A stretch of DNA of 64,000 bases from Cercis canadensis (GCA_003255065.1 QAOA01000378.1:1-64000), one strand, 5' to 3'; shown: positions 1-11,476, counted from the stretch's first letter. Translations and numbers: made by a program. The notes: a model not told the origin generated them from the letters alone.

Positions 1-2923
1 CTCCATAAAGAGAGCAGCAATTTCTTTTCTCTCGAATTTCTCTACATATTCATATTCACCATTAAGATCTTGGATCTTGTGTGATGGGAAGGAATACACT
101 GTCTCCACGTACTTCTTAACAAAAGTACTCCCGCTATCACAACCAACTGGTAACTTATTTTTCTTTAACCACTCAATATCCCTAACAGGCTTCATTTGCT
201 TGACAGTGAGCATTGCAGAAAGACTGGCAGTATAGCCTGAGGTTAGAACAACAAACACAAGAAACAACCATACGCCAAATACTACTCGTGCCAAGTTGCT
301 GTTGATTTTTTCCCCTGAGGTACAATACATAATGTGCTAATTAGGATAATTAATTAGCAACAGCTAGATTCTTCAAATGCAGAAGCAATTTTTTAAGTCT
401 TTTTTCAACACAATTTTTTAAGAGATGGAAACTCAGAGAAGTGCCACAGAATTGTATGTAGAAAGACCAACCAGAATTAAAATTTTAAACAATAAACAGA
501 AGCTGATTAGTGAATTTAATTTGAAAAGGCAAGGCTCTTCAATGCAAAAGTAATCCTAATAAAGACTTTGAATCCTTTTCTTCTTCTTTTTATATCTTGT
601 TCTATGAATAACTTTCAGGTCTTTTTCTGAATAAGTTTAGTGTAAATTGGCAGCTCAAGAAGTGCCACAACCCACAATATCCTATACTAAATCACCAATC
701 TCTTTTTAGATCTCAATATAAGCCAAATAGTAGAAAAGATATAAGCTTTCATTTCTGACATTCATACTTACTTTGAGCAAAAAATAGAGAAGTGAAACCA
801 AACCAAACTGTGGTGTTGATCTGAGACTTTGGTGACCCTTGAAATTTTGGGTTAGACTGGTGCTCCATGAACCAAATGACAAACGTTGTGTAGATGAGGA
901 TGCCACAAGTCACAATCCACATTTCCCAGGTAAATGGTTTCATAAATAGCCATGCTGATCCTTCAGTCTCTGCTGGAACGATGAGTGACAGCCCTGACTC
1001 AGTGTATGGCTGAGTGAAAGACACATTCCTTACTCGCTCAGCTAGTATTGTTAAATCTCCAACAATAGCATCATTGGTCTGTCATTGATTTTCGTCCAGA
1101 ACAGAAGTATTAACTTTATTTCCTTTCTTTTCAGAAGCAAATATTTGAAAGAAATAAAAAGGAAACCAAATAACTTCAGGACTATGGCAAACAATTCAAC
1201 AAGTTAGCCCTTTCGTTTTTAGTTTTTGCACAAACTCATTTCTTCCTTCATGAAGTTCTTTCATTTATATCAATTTGCTGCAGAATACTGTAACTGCTCA
1301 ATAAAATCTCACCAGCTTTGTGTAATACAAATTGGATAGTTAAAAGGGTAACTAGGAAACAGCTAGCTTTAGTTCATTTGACAAAAAACATGTAGAGTCT
1401 AGCAACATATGGTTAATTCTATTTGTGATTGTGATATTGTGGTGAGCACTATCTGGACAATGAATAGAAAAATAAACTCAAAGACTTCCAGGACGCAAAA
1501 AGTTCAGATGCAAAGTTACTAACTTATTACCTCACTAATAACAGACAGAAGAAGATTCTCATAGGAATCATTGAAGGATACAAATTTGTATGGCAGACCA
1601 AAGTAATCATCAGCTAGGAGTTTTTGCAGCTTTTCGAAAAGTTCAATGCAGAAACCAGTATATTTCTGTTGGGAGTCCACCTTCACGAAATTCTCAAAAG
1701 CAGGATTCACAGGAACTGCAACTCTTAGTGGGTTTGTATCTGTAGGTATTTTCCATCCCTTTGGATTAGTTGAATCTAGGCCTCCAGGCCAAACCACATC
1801 ACCAGTCAAGCCACTAATATCAACACTTTTCTTTTTGCACTTCTTTGGTTCAGGAGCACATAACCCCAACTCTGGCTTCCAAAAGTCCTCCAATTCTTTA
1901 TATCTGTTCTTTACCACATTTATGACTCTTAAGATTGGGGTGTAGGATAAGTAACCATCTTTGAACCTTATACTCCCAGTTAAACCAGGAAAGTTGCTAG
2001 ACAGCATTTGCTTCAGCAACACCCTTGAGTTATTAGTATCAGCATTCATATTCTCTATGGCTTTTGTGACAACTGTAATACTGTCATAAGCTCGTAGTGC
2101 ATATGGTCCTGGTCTAGAGTTAACCTTTTCTGTATGCTCAGTTTGGAAATTTTTCAAGAACTGAGCATAAGCATTGGTATTCGTAGAATAGTAAGTTTTG
2201 ATTCCTAAACTTCCTTCCATTGATGATAAGACAGAATTATTAACAGAGTCCAGCATGCTTGCAATCCCCTCATTGATTATCCAAGCTGTCTCTATCCCTA
2301 AAAGCCTCACCTTCTTAGCTTCTCTGAACAAATGTATCACCATGGGTAATGATGCTCGAAGAACGACAAAAACCCGAGATTTTATTGTTAGTAGCTTCAG
2401 TAATTCATCAAGAACAGCACCTTTTGGATCAGACAAGGAACTAAATGGTGGAAGAACAAGTCTATACTCAATCTTTGAATTAACTCTTTGCAGAGCCTCA
2501 GATAGGAGGCCTACCATTCCAGAACCACCACCATAAGGGTCCTCTTCGTACACTGCTATAACCTTTCGCCATTTGTATTCATGGACAATATCTGCAATAC
2601 AGTTCATATGTGCTGTCTGATTGTTAGCCATTTGAATCAAGAAAGGCCAACGAAGTGACATATATGGTGGGGTTATTGAGGGAGCTGAAAACGAAACAAC
2701 AGGAACTTGAGCTTTATTTCCAAGGTCAGCCACTAGAGCTGCTTCCTGCCATGTCTCCATGCCAATAATAACTTTCACCTTCCTCTTGCTAATTAGCTCT
2801 TCAGCTGGAAATCAATAGAAGTAAGAAATAAGTGCTTATAGAAGAAAAAAAACATATTGCTTTCAATCATAATTTCATGATCAGATACTAACCAGCCGAA
2901 GCTGCTTGTAATGGGTTTCCACC
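1..2923 (-). CDS. Glutamate receptor-like channel (GLR2-like), partial at both ends
   Basis: Ligand-gated cation channel of the plant GLR family, expected in the plasma membrane or endomembranes. The coding exons inferred on the minus strand are 2893-2923 (broken 5' end), 1531-2804, 772-1078 and 1-314, where the gene runs off the window; all junctions are GT-AG and in phase. Exon 1531-2804 carries most of the amino-terminal periplasmic-binding-like domain and the S1 half of the ligand-binding domain ([26 protein letters not shown]). Exon 772-1078 has M1 ([18 protein letters not shown]) and the pore loop ([13 protein letters not shown]). Exon 1-314 has M3, with [11 protein letters not shown] in place of the usual SYTANL, and the start of S2. 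The signal peptide and first part of the amino-terminal domain are missing: homology stops at 2923, where a duplicate of the gene's own second exon begins. It may be a 5'-truncated pseudogene or a misassembled intact gene; no internal stop was seen in the exons present. Confidence 0.85.
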
Positions 2924-2929
2924 TAGACA

Positions 2930-3446
2930 GAATTATTAACAGAGTCCAGCATGCTTGCAATCCCCTCATTAATTATCCAAGCTGTCTCTATCCCTAAAAG
3001 CCTCACCTTCTTTGCTTCTCTGAACAAATGTATCACCATGGGTAATGATGCTCGAAGAACGACAAAAACCCGAGATTTTATTGGTAGTAGCTTCAGTAAT
3101 TCATCAAGAACAGCACCTTTTGGATCAGACAAGGAACTAAATGGTGGAAGAACAAGTCTATACTCAATCTTTGAATTAACTCTTTGCAGAGCCTCAGATA
3201 GGAGGCCTACCATTCCAGAACCACCACCATAAGGGTCCTCTTCGTACACTGCTATAACCTTTCGCCATTTGTATTCATGGACAATATCTGCAATACAGTT
3301 CATATGTGCTGTCTGATTGCTAGCCATTTGAATCAAGAAAGGCCAACGAAGTGACATATATGGTGGGGTTATTGAGGGAGCTGAAAACGAAATAACTGGA
3401 ACTTGAGCTTTATTTCCAAGGTCAGCCACTAGAGCTGCTTCCTAAT
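2930..3446 (-). pseudogene. Duplicated GLR ligand-binding-domain fragment
   Basis: Near-identical copy of 2229-2745, the amino-terminal-domain part of the GLR exon next door, offset by 701 bases. It has an open frame of 168 codons from the [14 protein letters not shown] motif to DSVNNSV and differs from its parent by only a few substitutions (for example V/I and N/S). It lacks flanking exons, splice context and the rest of the protein. It sits exactly where the parent gene should continue upstream, so it separates the GLR from its first exon. It is either a recent partial tandem duplication or an assembly error. Confidence 0.85.
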
Positions 3447-3640
3447 TCTATTTTTAGTTGTTTCATTGAAATATCTTCTTATCGATTAATTAGATAAAGT
3501 TAAGGTTAACCCTATTTCGGTAGTTGGTACATTAGTCCTCGTGGGAACGATAAATTGATCTCATTTTATTACTTGTAAACGACAACGTACACTTGCGTTG
3601 GAATTTTCACAACAATGATCAAAATATTTTTCGACAATCA
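3447..3640. other. Intergenic, no feature seen
   Basis: AT-rich spacer between the GLR fragment and the SINE-like units. I see no coding or repeat structure in it. Confidence 0.4.
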
Positions 3641-3644
3641 ACAA

Positions 3645-3832
3645 GCATTTGGTTCAACTGGTAGAGAGTTGAATTTTGGGCGTGTGCCCTTGGACAAACA
3701 AGGGTTTGAAGTCTAGTAAGAGCATTGTTTGGAGATGGAAAACTGTAATTATGTAACCCTTAAACGAGATTAGTCTTATGCTCAATTGAGTAAAATGAAA
3801 ATATTTGTGGTATTAACCAAAAAAAAAAAATT
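3645..3832 (+). mobile_element. SINE-like element (tRNA-type promoter, poly-A tail)
   Basis: A tRNA-like head has an A-box-like TGGTTCAACTGG near 3651 and a B-box-like GGGTTTGAAGTCTA near 3702. A short body follows and ends in an A-run at 3819-3830. The spacing of the boxes and the poly-A end fit a tRNA-derived SINE. Target-site duplications were not resolved, so the ends are approximate. Confidence 0.45.
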
Positions 3833-3837
3833 ACTCT

Positions 3838-4003
3838 TCAACATGTTTTCAAGTGAACACCTCAGTAGTTGAGTTTGTGGTACTTCATGAAAGATGTATC
3901 AAGTTCAAATCTTATTGGGTGCGAGTGCAAACACGATAAGATTTTGGAAAGGAATAAGTTATTGTTGTTGTATAGCTTTCAATAAATTAAAAAAAAAAAA
4001 AAG
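3838..4003 (+). mobile_element. Second SINE-like element
   Basis: It directly follows the previous unit. It has a tRNA-like segment (ACCTCAGTAGTTGAG near 3860, then AAGTTCAAATCTTATT near 3900), a GTTGTTGTAT-type tail near 3963 and a terminal A-run at about 3989-4002. This layout is common in plant SINEs. It looks like an independent insertion, because its box sequences differ from those of its neighbour. Confidence 0.4.
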
Positions 4004-5340
4004 CTCTTAGACATTACAAGATTATTTATATTTAAACATGATAATCAGAATAATCACACAATAACAAAGAATATTCTAATCATTTCATGATATTACCAAA
4101 CTTCTATGTCCTTCCTTTCGAGTTGGGAATAATTTTTCTTAATTTCTACTGTAACAAAAAATCTGCTCCTATATTGATAGATTTGTCAAAACATGGAAAT
4201 TCAAGTTACAAAATTTGACTTGGTCTGCGAAATATGGAGAAGTTGACTCCACACTATAGGACAAAGGTTTGCAAACAAAAGGTCAACATTTTGCGCACAG
4301 GAATAAGTAATGTGAACTGAAATAGGAAGATGAATCTAGAATCTTGATTATCAAGAAAAATGAGCACATGACATGATTTGATTTGTGAAGATTCTCTAAA
4401 CCTTCTCATAACGGACTTTGAATATTGAATTTGAGAAGTTGAACAAAAGGCAATTTTTTGTGGTTTATAGCATAGAGAAATTAGAGGGAGAGAAGATTCT
4501 TATTTTTCTTAAAAAAAAAAATAAAACCCAAGGCTAGGTCATTCTAATTTTGACATGAAGGGGTAATAGTATAAATCAAAATAATATAAAAGAAAACAAG
4601 TAATATTGTGGATTTTAAATGTGCACTCTAACTTTGGAAAGCCATAATTGTTAGTCATGTGGCAGCTATGATAGAAAGTTATTCTTTGTCTACATCTAAT
4701 AGTGTGAAGTTTTGAGATAATTAGGTTTTTAGTATGATATTAAAATTTCGTCCACTGAGCAATATTTTGACATTTACGTACTTTGTTTCCCCTTTAAACC
4801 TAAGAAGTTTTGCCAGCATAGACATGTTAGAGATAAAAGTTATTTATGAGCTTATGCTTTGTTTACTTTTAAGTCTAAGGTGATTTTGTCCTAAATAGGC
4901 ATGGTAGAAAAAAAATTCTAGAGCACAGGCAAGAAAAAAATTCATTCTTGATCCTACACCTTCTCTTTACTTTTCTTTGTTCTTTCTCTCTTGTTTAGGA
5001 TGCTCTCGGACGGAATGAAGCAATATAGTGATACATCATACAACAATTTATAGATTTTTTAATTAAGGATATTAGAGGAATATGAATTTGAACTTGAAAC
5101 CTCAACATAAGATATCCAAAGATGTGTGAAGTAATGTAATCTTACTGAAATGTAATCCTCACATTCCAATTATACTACACATATAACCTAAATTTTAATC
5201 TTCATCCATAATTTTAGTTACTAATATATAATCCTCACATCCCAATTATTTCTAAAAAGGTTGAGATTTCAAGTTTAAATTACTATTCCCCATATTTCCA
5301 ACAAAAAATCTAGCTCTATCTATTTATAGCAAAAAACAAA
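4004..5340. other. AT-rich intergenic DNA
   Basis: No open frame with coding character, no RNA gene and no clear element ends were found. Direct copies of short phrases such as AATCCTCACATTCCAATTAT (5154 and again near 5230) suggest old repeats. Confidence 0.4.
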
Positions 5341-5354
5341 AGTATTGCATAACT

Positions 5355-6342
5355 TCTTTGTGGTGATAAGGATAAATGATTTAGATAATTTGCAAAAGAT
5401 TGATGTTTGAACCTTTGTTGTAAATTTTTATAGTTTATAATAGTACTTGATGTTAGAAGAAAAGACAATTCAATTTTAAATATAGGGTTTCTAGTTTGAT
5501 GCCTTTCATACCGTATAAAATTCCCAAAATATTTCTTAATACTATATAGTTATTCCATTATGATTATCATATTGAAAAATAAATGAAATAAATTTATAAT
5601 TACATAGCACGATAAATATTTTGATAATTTTATATAGCATAAAATTAGAAGGTACCAAAAATCTCCGAAACGTTTTTCCTCTCAACGCTTGGCTAACAGG
5701 CTAACACTTGAAGAATAATAAACTCTAAGTTTCTCTCAGATTTTACCCCAATACATCAAAGTAATGGACAAACGCTAGGAATTCTAGAGTACACGCGATT
5801 TTGAAGTTAGGATTTGGGAGCATAACAAGGACATGTAAAAATTTACAAATCACTTATATTTATTAATTTAGGTTTTGTATCAATATCAAGTCTTTGTGGT
5901 TCTAGGATTTCTATAATTTCATTTTTTTTTTTTTTATAAAGGACCTCAAAGACGAAAGTTTACAATTTTAGTTGCTAAATTGTGGTTATTTTCTTACAGT
6001 GTTAGATTTGACTTGACTTTAAACCAAACCATTCTATAAACTAATTTTGAAATTGGATACCTCCAATAAGTGACTAAACTGGTCTTCCAATATTTTTATT
6101 TTTAGTTTTATTTTTTGGGAAGATTTCCAAATCTTTTATCTAATAATATTGCTAATATTATATTACCTTAAGTATTTGTCCAATTCACTTTCAACACCAT
6201 GAGGTTACTACCACTTTGTTTTCTTTTGTAGAGTGACAAATTTCATTTTCTCAAATATTATCAAAATATGCCTTTTGAAGTCATTTGATATGAACTAGTC
6301 GTAAGAGATTTATTAATTTATAAGAGATATAATATAATAGAG

Positions 6343-6380
<38 letters not shown>

Positions 6381-6775
6381 AGCCATCCTTTGAAGATTCA
6401 TAGTATAAATTAGGTTTGGGACCTTACAAAGATCATGGACTCCAAGACCTTGTGAAGATTCAATATTGCTATGAAGGTACTGATTTTTCTGAGGTTAGTG
6501 ATTGGACATAAACATGTGGAGTAGAATGGATGCTGGAAGTTTCTAAGTTCTTCTCTTTGGAAAGTCCATTTGTCACTTTCTGACATCAAGAATTCAATGA
6601 AATTTCATCTTTGGAGAAACACTGAACTTTTCAATTTTGTCTCTCCTAGCATTTCTTCCCTTAGTCTCCATTCTTCTAACAAATTTGCTTCCTTAGATAA
6701 ATTTTCACTAGATGCCGGTTGTTGTTGCACCACATCAATGGCAGCTTGGATTCTTCTAATACTCTCTTGAATATT
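5355..6775. repeat. Duplicated block, copy 1
   Basis: Matches 7195-8490 over its length at roughly 85-90 percent by eye: the TTTATAGTTTATAATAGTACTT segment, the AAAATTAGAAGGTACC segment, TTAGATTTGACTTGACTTTA, and the terminal 300 bases around 6478-6770. It differs mainly by an insertion at 6196-6380 and by flanking divergence after 6770. It is a direct repeat with a period of about 1.7-1.85 kb. No intact gene is present; the 66-codon frame at 6570 is in the terminal segment discussed separately. Confidence 0.75.
6196..6380 (+). mobile_element. Poly-A-tailed retroposed insertion
   Basis: The segment is absent from the paralogous copy, where the flanks are joined directly at about 8095 (TTTCAACAGCCATCC). 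It is about 185 bases long and ends in an A-run of roughly 38 bases (6343-6379). This is the signature of LINE-mediated retroposition of a transcript, perhaps a 3' UTR. I could not identify the source gene, and any target-site duplication is only about three bases (AAC). Confidence 0.6.
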
Positions 6776-7194
6776 GGGCATGGTTTTGTGGCCAAGCTTT
6801 TTGATTGAACTTATTTCTGCATATGAAACTGCTACGAAGAATATCAGCTAGAAATTTTTTGACTTATCTTGGGGGGTTTATACCAATAAATATCAATAAC
6901 AATGACCAAAACAGGTAACGGTCTTTTTGGTCAAGGTAAAGAGTCAGAATTTCAAAAGTCAACTTAGATGGCTAAGAAGGATAACAAATTAAGACAAGCC
7001 GCAATGGCTTGGAATTTCTTATGGGGATAAGAGAGAGAGTTGGAATGTTTCTTTTGCTTTGAAGTGTGAGAGGTTTTTTTTTTTTTTTTGCCATAAATGT
7101 GAGAGTGTTGGAATGTTGTTTATCCGTATAAAGAGTAACATTATTTTCTACAAACATTATTTTCTACAAACATTGTTCATTAGAAGTAATTTAA
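6776..7194. other. Spacer between duplicated blocks
   Basis: No gene was seen. It contains a T-run at 7075-7089 and a short tandem repeat of ATTATTTTCTACAAAC at about 7140-7171. Confidence 0.4.
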
Positions 7195-8490
7195 TGATAA
7201 ACGATTTATGTAATTTGTAGAAGATCAGGGTTTGAACCTTTGTGGTAAAGAAATTTTTTTTAGAGTTTATAATAGTACTTAATGTTGGATGAAAAAACAA
7301 TTTAATTTTAAATATGGAGATTTTTAGCTTGATGTATTTTATACCGTATGAAATAACTAAAATATCTCTTGATAATATGTAGTTATTCTATTTACATATA
7401 TGATTATCATATTAAAAAATAAATGGAATAACTATATAACACCAAGAAGTATTTTAATAATTTTATACTATATAAAATTAGAAGGTACCAAAAAATCTCC
7501 ACATTTACAGCTAATTTTTTTTTCCCATCCCAACATGCACCTAACAGACTAACACTTAAAAGAATAATAAACTCTAAGCTTCTATAAGATGTTACCCTAA
7601 TACATCAAAGTAAAGGACAATTGGTCATAGGCTAAGCGTTTCTATAAGGTTTTGAAGTTAGGAGCATATAACAAAGAAAGCAACCCCAACTGTTGTGGTT
7701 GAATGTTGAGACGTGCAGGAACTAGAGAGTGGCCTATGCATCTTGTAAGAATTTATAAATATCTTATATTTATTAATTTAGGTTTTGTATCAATATCAAA
7801 TCTTTGTGGTTCTAAGATTTCTATAATTTAATTTTTTTTTTCTTAGAATTTCTGTGAAGTTTACAATTTTAGTTGCTAAATTGTGGTTATTTTCTTACAG
7901 TGTTAGATTTGACTTGACTTTAAACCAAACCATTCTATAAACTAATTTGGAAATTGGATACCTCCAATAAGTGACTAAACTGATCTTCCAATATTTTTTA
8001 TTTTTATTTTTTTTTTGGAAGATTTCTATATCTTTTATCTAATAATATTGCTAATATTATATTACCTTAAGTATTTGTCCAATTCACTTTCAACAGCCAT
8101 CCTTTGAAGATTTATAGTCTAAATTAGCTTTGGGACATTATGAAGACCATAGACTCTGAGACCTTGTGAAGATTCAATATCGCTATGAAGGTACTGATTT
8201 TTCTCCCTGAGGTTAGTGATTGGACATAAACATGTGGAGTAGAATGGATGCTGGAAGTTTCCAAGTTCTTCTCTTTGGAAAGTCCATTTGTCACTTTCTG
8301 ACATCAAGAATTCAATGGAATTTCATCTTTGGAGAAACACTGAACTTTTCAATTTTGTCTCTCCTAGCATTTCTTCCCTTAGTCTCCATTCTTCTAACAA
8401 ATTTGCTTCCTTAGATAAATTTTCACTAGAGGCCGGTTGTTGTTGCACCACATCAATGGCAACTTGGATTCTTCTAATACTCTCTTGAAT
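7195..8490. repeat. Duplicated block, copy 2
   Basis: Direct repeat partner of 5355-6775. It retains the empty site at about 8095, where copy 1 carries a poly-A-tailed insertion. Its last 300 bases are also the first part of a second, shorter repeat unit (8187-8740), which is repeated again at 8745-9320. Confidence 0.75.
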
Positions 8491-9320
8491 GTTATTCCAA
8501 TGCTTCTAATCTTTGATATAATACCTCAATTTTCTTTACAGGTATAAGCTGGAGAGCATGTGACATCAACTCCTTTTGACAATAGAAGGAACTAAAATGC
8601 CTCAATTTTTTCTCAGAAAGGATCTCTAGTTACTAGGGACTTTGCTAAAGCCATATTACAGCTCTCACATAATAGAAACTTGAAGTCAGTGTAAGAAAAA
8701 TTCTCGATGCCTCATAAGATTGTTCAAACAGCATAACTACCAATATTGCTATGAAACTACTGATTTTTCTCTCTGAGGTTAGTCATTGGACATAAACATG
8801 TGGAGTAGAATGGATGCTTGAAGTTTCAAAGTTCTTCTCTTTGGAAAGTCCATTTGTCACTTTCTGACATCAAGAATTCAATGGAATTTCATCTTTGGAG
8901 AAACACTGAACTTTTCAATTTTGTCTCTCCTAGCATTTATTCCCTTAGTCTCCATTCTTCTAACAAATTTGCTTCCTTAGATAAATTTTCACTAGATGCC
9001 GGTTGTTGTTGTTGCACCACATCAATGGCAACTTGGATTCTTCTAATACTCTCTTGAATGTTATTCCAATGCTTCTAATCTTTGATATAATGCCTCAATT
9101 TTCTTTATAGGTATAAGCTGGAGAGCATGTGACATCAACTCCTTTTGACAATAGAAGGAACTAAAATGCCTCAATTTTCTCTCAGAAAGGCTCTGTAGTT
9201 ACTAGGGACTTTGCTAAAGCCATATTACAGCTCTCACATAATAGAGACTTGAAGTCAGTGTAAGAAAAATTGTTGAGGCCTCATAAGATTGTTCAAACAG
9301 CATAACTACCAATGCAAATG
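8187..9320 (-). repeat. Tandem repeat of about 565 bases, possible LINE remnant
   Basis: Two direct copies (8187-8740 and 8745-9320), with the first 300 bases present a third time at 6478-6775. They share the phrases CCATTTGTCACTTTCTGACA, GGAGAGCATGTGACATCAAC and TTTGCTAAAGCCATATTACA. Read on the minus strand, the common part gives a broken frame (SIRRIQVAID, then LSKEANLLEEWRLREEM, then ETKLKSSVFLQR). In spacing this resembles the linker between endonuclease and reverse transcriptase in plant LINEs. Stops interrupt it and no RT motif is present, so the LINE assignment is tentative. The repeat itself is certain. Confidence 0.65.
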
Positions 9321-9332
9321 GAAGTTTGAAGC

Positions 9333-9625
9333 CACTACAAGAAAAAGCCAGTTTTCCAACGGAACAAAATGCCGTTGGAGTTTTTGAAAAATTTCAACGG
9401 TAATTCTCACAAATAAAATTTTGTTAAAATTCCAACGGTAATTTCAACGGAATTACATTACCGTTGGAATTTTCTGTCAGAATTTTTGTTGAAGATGTCT
9501 AATTTTTTTTTTTTTAAGAATTCCAACGGAATATACCGTTAGAATTTTTCTAAATTTTTTTTTATTAACTCCAACGATATTTCTAACGGTAATTTTCATT
9601 TTATTACCGTTGGAATTTTGTAGAA
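9333..9625 (+). mobile_element. CACTA (En/Spm) transposon 5' end with subterminal repeats
   Basis: CACTACAAGAAAAA at 9333-9346 is the classic CACTA-superfamily terminal inverted repeat of eudicots. Next come at least seven copies of a CCAACGG / CCGTTGG motif in both orientations up to 9617, matching the subterminal transposase-binding repeats of this group. No matching TTTTTCTTGTAGTG right end was found downstream and no transposase frame is present, so this is a truncated or solo end. Confidence 0.7.
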
Positions 9626-9718
9626 TATTTTCACTTTCTCAAATCCCTAACTTCTCCTCCTCCTCGACTCTTCTTCGACTCAGAAATCAGAGGGGAACAA
9701 TTCGCATTTGACATTTGT

Positions 9719-10254
9719 ACCTATCTTGTTGTGGAGAAAGACAGAACACTTGCGACATATGGGATTAATGTTGTGTGCACGCACCTTGGGTGTGTTGTGC
9801 CATGGAATACGGCTGAGGACAAATTCATTTGCCCTTGTCATGGATCCCGGTACAATGACCAAGGAAGAGTTGTGAGAGGACCTGCTCCTCTGGTAAGCAA
9901 AACGAAAACCTCAACGTACTTTTCCTTTGTCATTAGTTCTTTATAACTCTGAAAATTTTTCTGATTCACTTTGTCATGTATGTAACTTGATGATCCCCCG
10001 AATACCACCTAACATTCTAGAGGGATATTAAGATTTATAATCGTTTTGCTGCTAGTGTTTTGGAGTCATGGCATCAAACTTGTTCTGATTAGGTTCTTTG
10101 GAAATTTGATCCATTGATGAATGTTTAATTCTTGTTTATTGGACAGTCTCTGGCATTGGCCCATTGTGATGTTAATTTAGATGATGGGAAGGTGGTGTTT
10201 GTTCCATGGGTTGAAATAGATTTCAGAACAGGTGAAGCTCCATGGTGGGCTTAG
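9719..10254 (+). pseudogene. petC: petC fragment (cytochrome b6f Rieske protein, last two exons)
   Basis: The Rieske iron-sulfur subunit passes electrons from plastoquinol to plastocyanin in the chloroplast cytochrome b6f complex. Only the 3' part is here. Exon 9719-9892 encodes [17 protein letters not shown] and both cluster-binding boxes, CTHLGC and CPCHGS. After a GT-AG intron, exon 10147-10254 encodes SLALAHCDV through [10 protein letters not shown] and a stop. The transit peptide, transmembrane helix and first part of the soluble domain are missing. At 9626-9718 there is instead a CT-rich, leader-like sequence unrelated to petC. The intron is retained, so the fragment was copied as DNA and not from mRNA. 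Small changes from the usual protein (SRYN for SQYN, an added NL before DDGK) suggest relaxed constraint. It lies between a CACTA end and a PPR fragment. Confidence 0.8.
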
Positions 10255-10380
10255 ACTTGTTGAAGCCGCCCCTCCATTATCATACGTATAATTCGGACCT
10301 AATGACTCAGTTTTGTATTAATGCATAAACACTAAACACATTAGGGGAAGAGTATAAGAATTGGGTTTATCTCTGATTTA

Positions 10381-11010
10381 GTGGTTGCCAATTCTGTGAT
10401 GTCAATGTACTGTAAATGTGGAGAATTAGGGGAAACCCGAAAGCTGTTCGATGAAATGCCTCACAAGAATGTGGGTTCGTGGAATGTTATTATTGCTGGA
10501 TACGCTGCTAAGGGAGATTGTATTCCCAATTTGGATTTATGGCAACTTTTTAGAAAAATGCAAGCTGATGGATTTAAGTCTGATGCTTTTACAGTTGCAA
10601 CTCTACTGCCTATGTGTTATAGTGATGATGGGGAATTGGATTATGGGAGGGAGCTTCATTGTTATCTTGTGAAGAATGGATTGGATTGGATTTGAAGATG
10701 GGTTCAGATGTTCATATGGGGTCTTTGATAGATATGTATTTAAGAAGTAACAAAGTCATTCTTAGCAGACGGGTATTTGAACAAATGAAGTGCAGAAACA
10801 TATATGTATGGACGGCAATGATTAATAGTTATGCACAGAATGGAGCACCTGATGAAGCATTGGCTCTTCTGCATGAGATGCAAGTGAAGGCTGGAATGAA
10901 ACCCAACAAAGTATCACTTGTGAGTGTGCTTCCAGCTTGTAGTTCACTTGCTGCATATTTCACAATCCCTTTATTCTTGCTATCCAAATCAAAATCAGTA
11001 AGTGCATCCC
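10381..11010 (+). pseudogene. PPR protein fragment, frameshifted
   Basis: Piece of a PLS-class pentatricopeptide-repeat protein, a family of organelle RNA-binding proteins. The first frame (10381-10695) reads VANSVMSMYCKCGELGETRK, then SWNVIIAGYAAKGD. The second (from about 10688 to 10960) reads SDVHMGSLIDMYLRSNK, then WTAMINSYAQNGAPDEA. The switch occurs at an ATTGG ATTGG microduplication near 10678-10687, which shifts the frame and places a stop at 10693. Both ends of the gene are missing and the 3' end runs into unrelated sequence after the ACSSLA motif. It is in the same orientation as the petC fragment just upstream. Confidence 0.8.
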
Positions 11011-11018
11011 TTCCTTAA

Positions 11019-11476
11019 GATTATTTTTTCTGCATGGTTATGATAATCAAATTTGTTTCTTGATTTTCTTGGTATGATGGATTATTCACTTTATTCTATT
11101 CATCATATACAGACTTGTTTCATGGGCTTAGGTAAACGACAAGTCAAGCTCCTTGCTTTAAGATATTTTTGTCAATAATGCAGGTTGTGCTTCAGCAAAG
11201 TTGTTGTCTCTAATGACCCCCAATTATTTTCTTGTCTCTAACATATTCCCAGAAAATTAGGTTGCAAGTGGAGATGGTACTGCCAGCTGGCTACTTCATA
11301 AATCCCTTTATTTTCTTGTCTATAATGACCTAGTACTCAGCTACTCGCCAGCTGGAGCAGTGGCTAACACAATACAACACATGTTTTTAAGTACAAATTA
11401 AAGGGATATTCATTCATTGGACTGCGTCTGCATGCATGTTAAATAGGTCAACAAACTAAGGTTTTATATATATATA
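11019..11476. other. Spacer downstream of captured fragments
   Basis: No gene was seen. It holds direct repeats of CTTGTCTCTAA / CTTGTCTATAA phrases and ends in a short TA run at 11467-11476. Confidence 0.35.
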
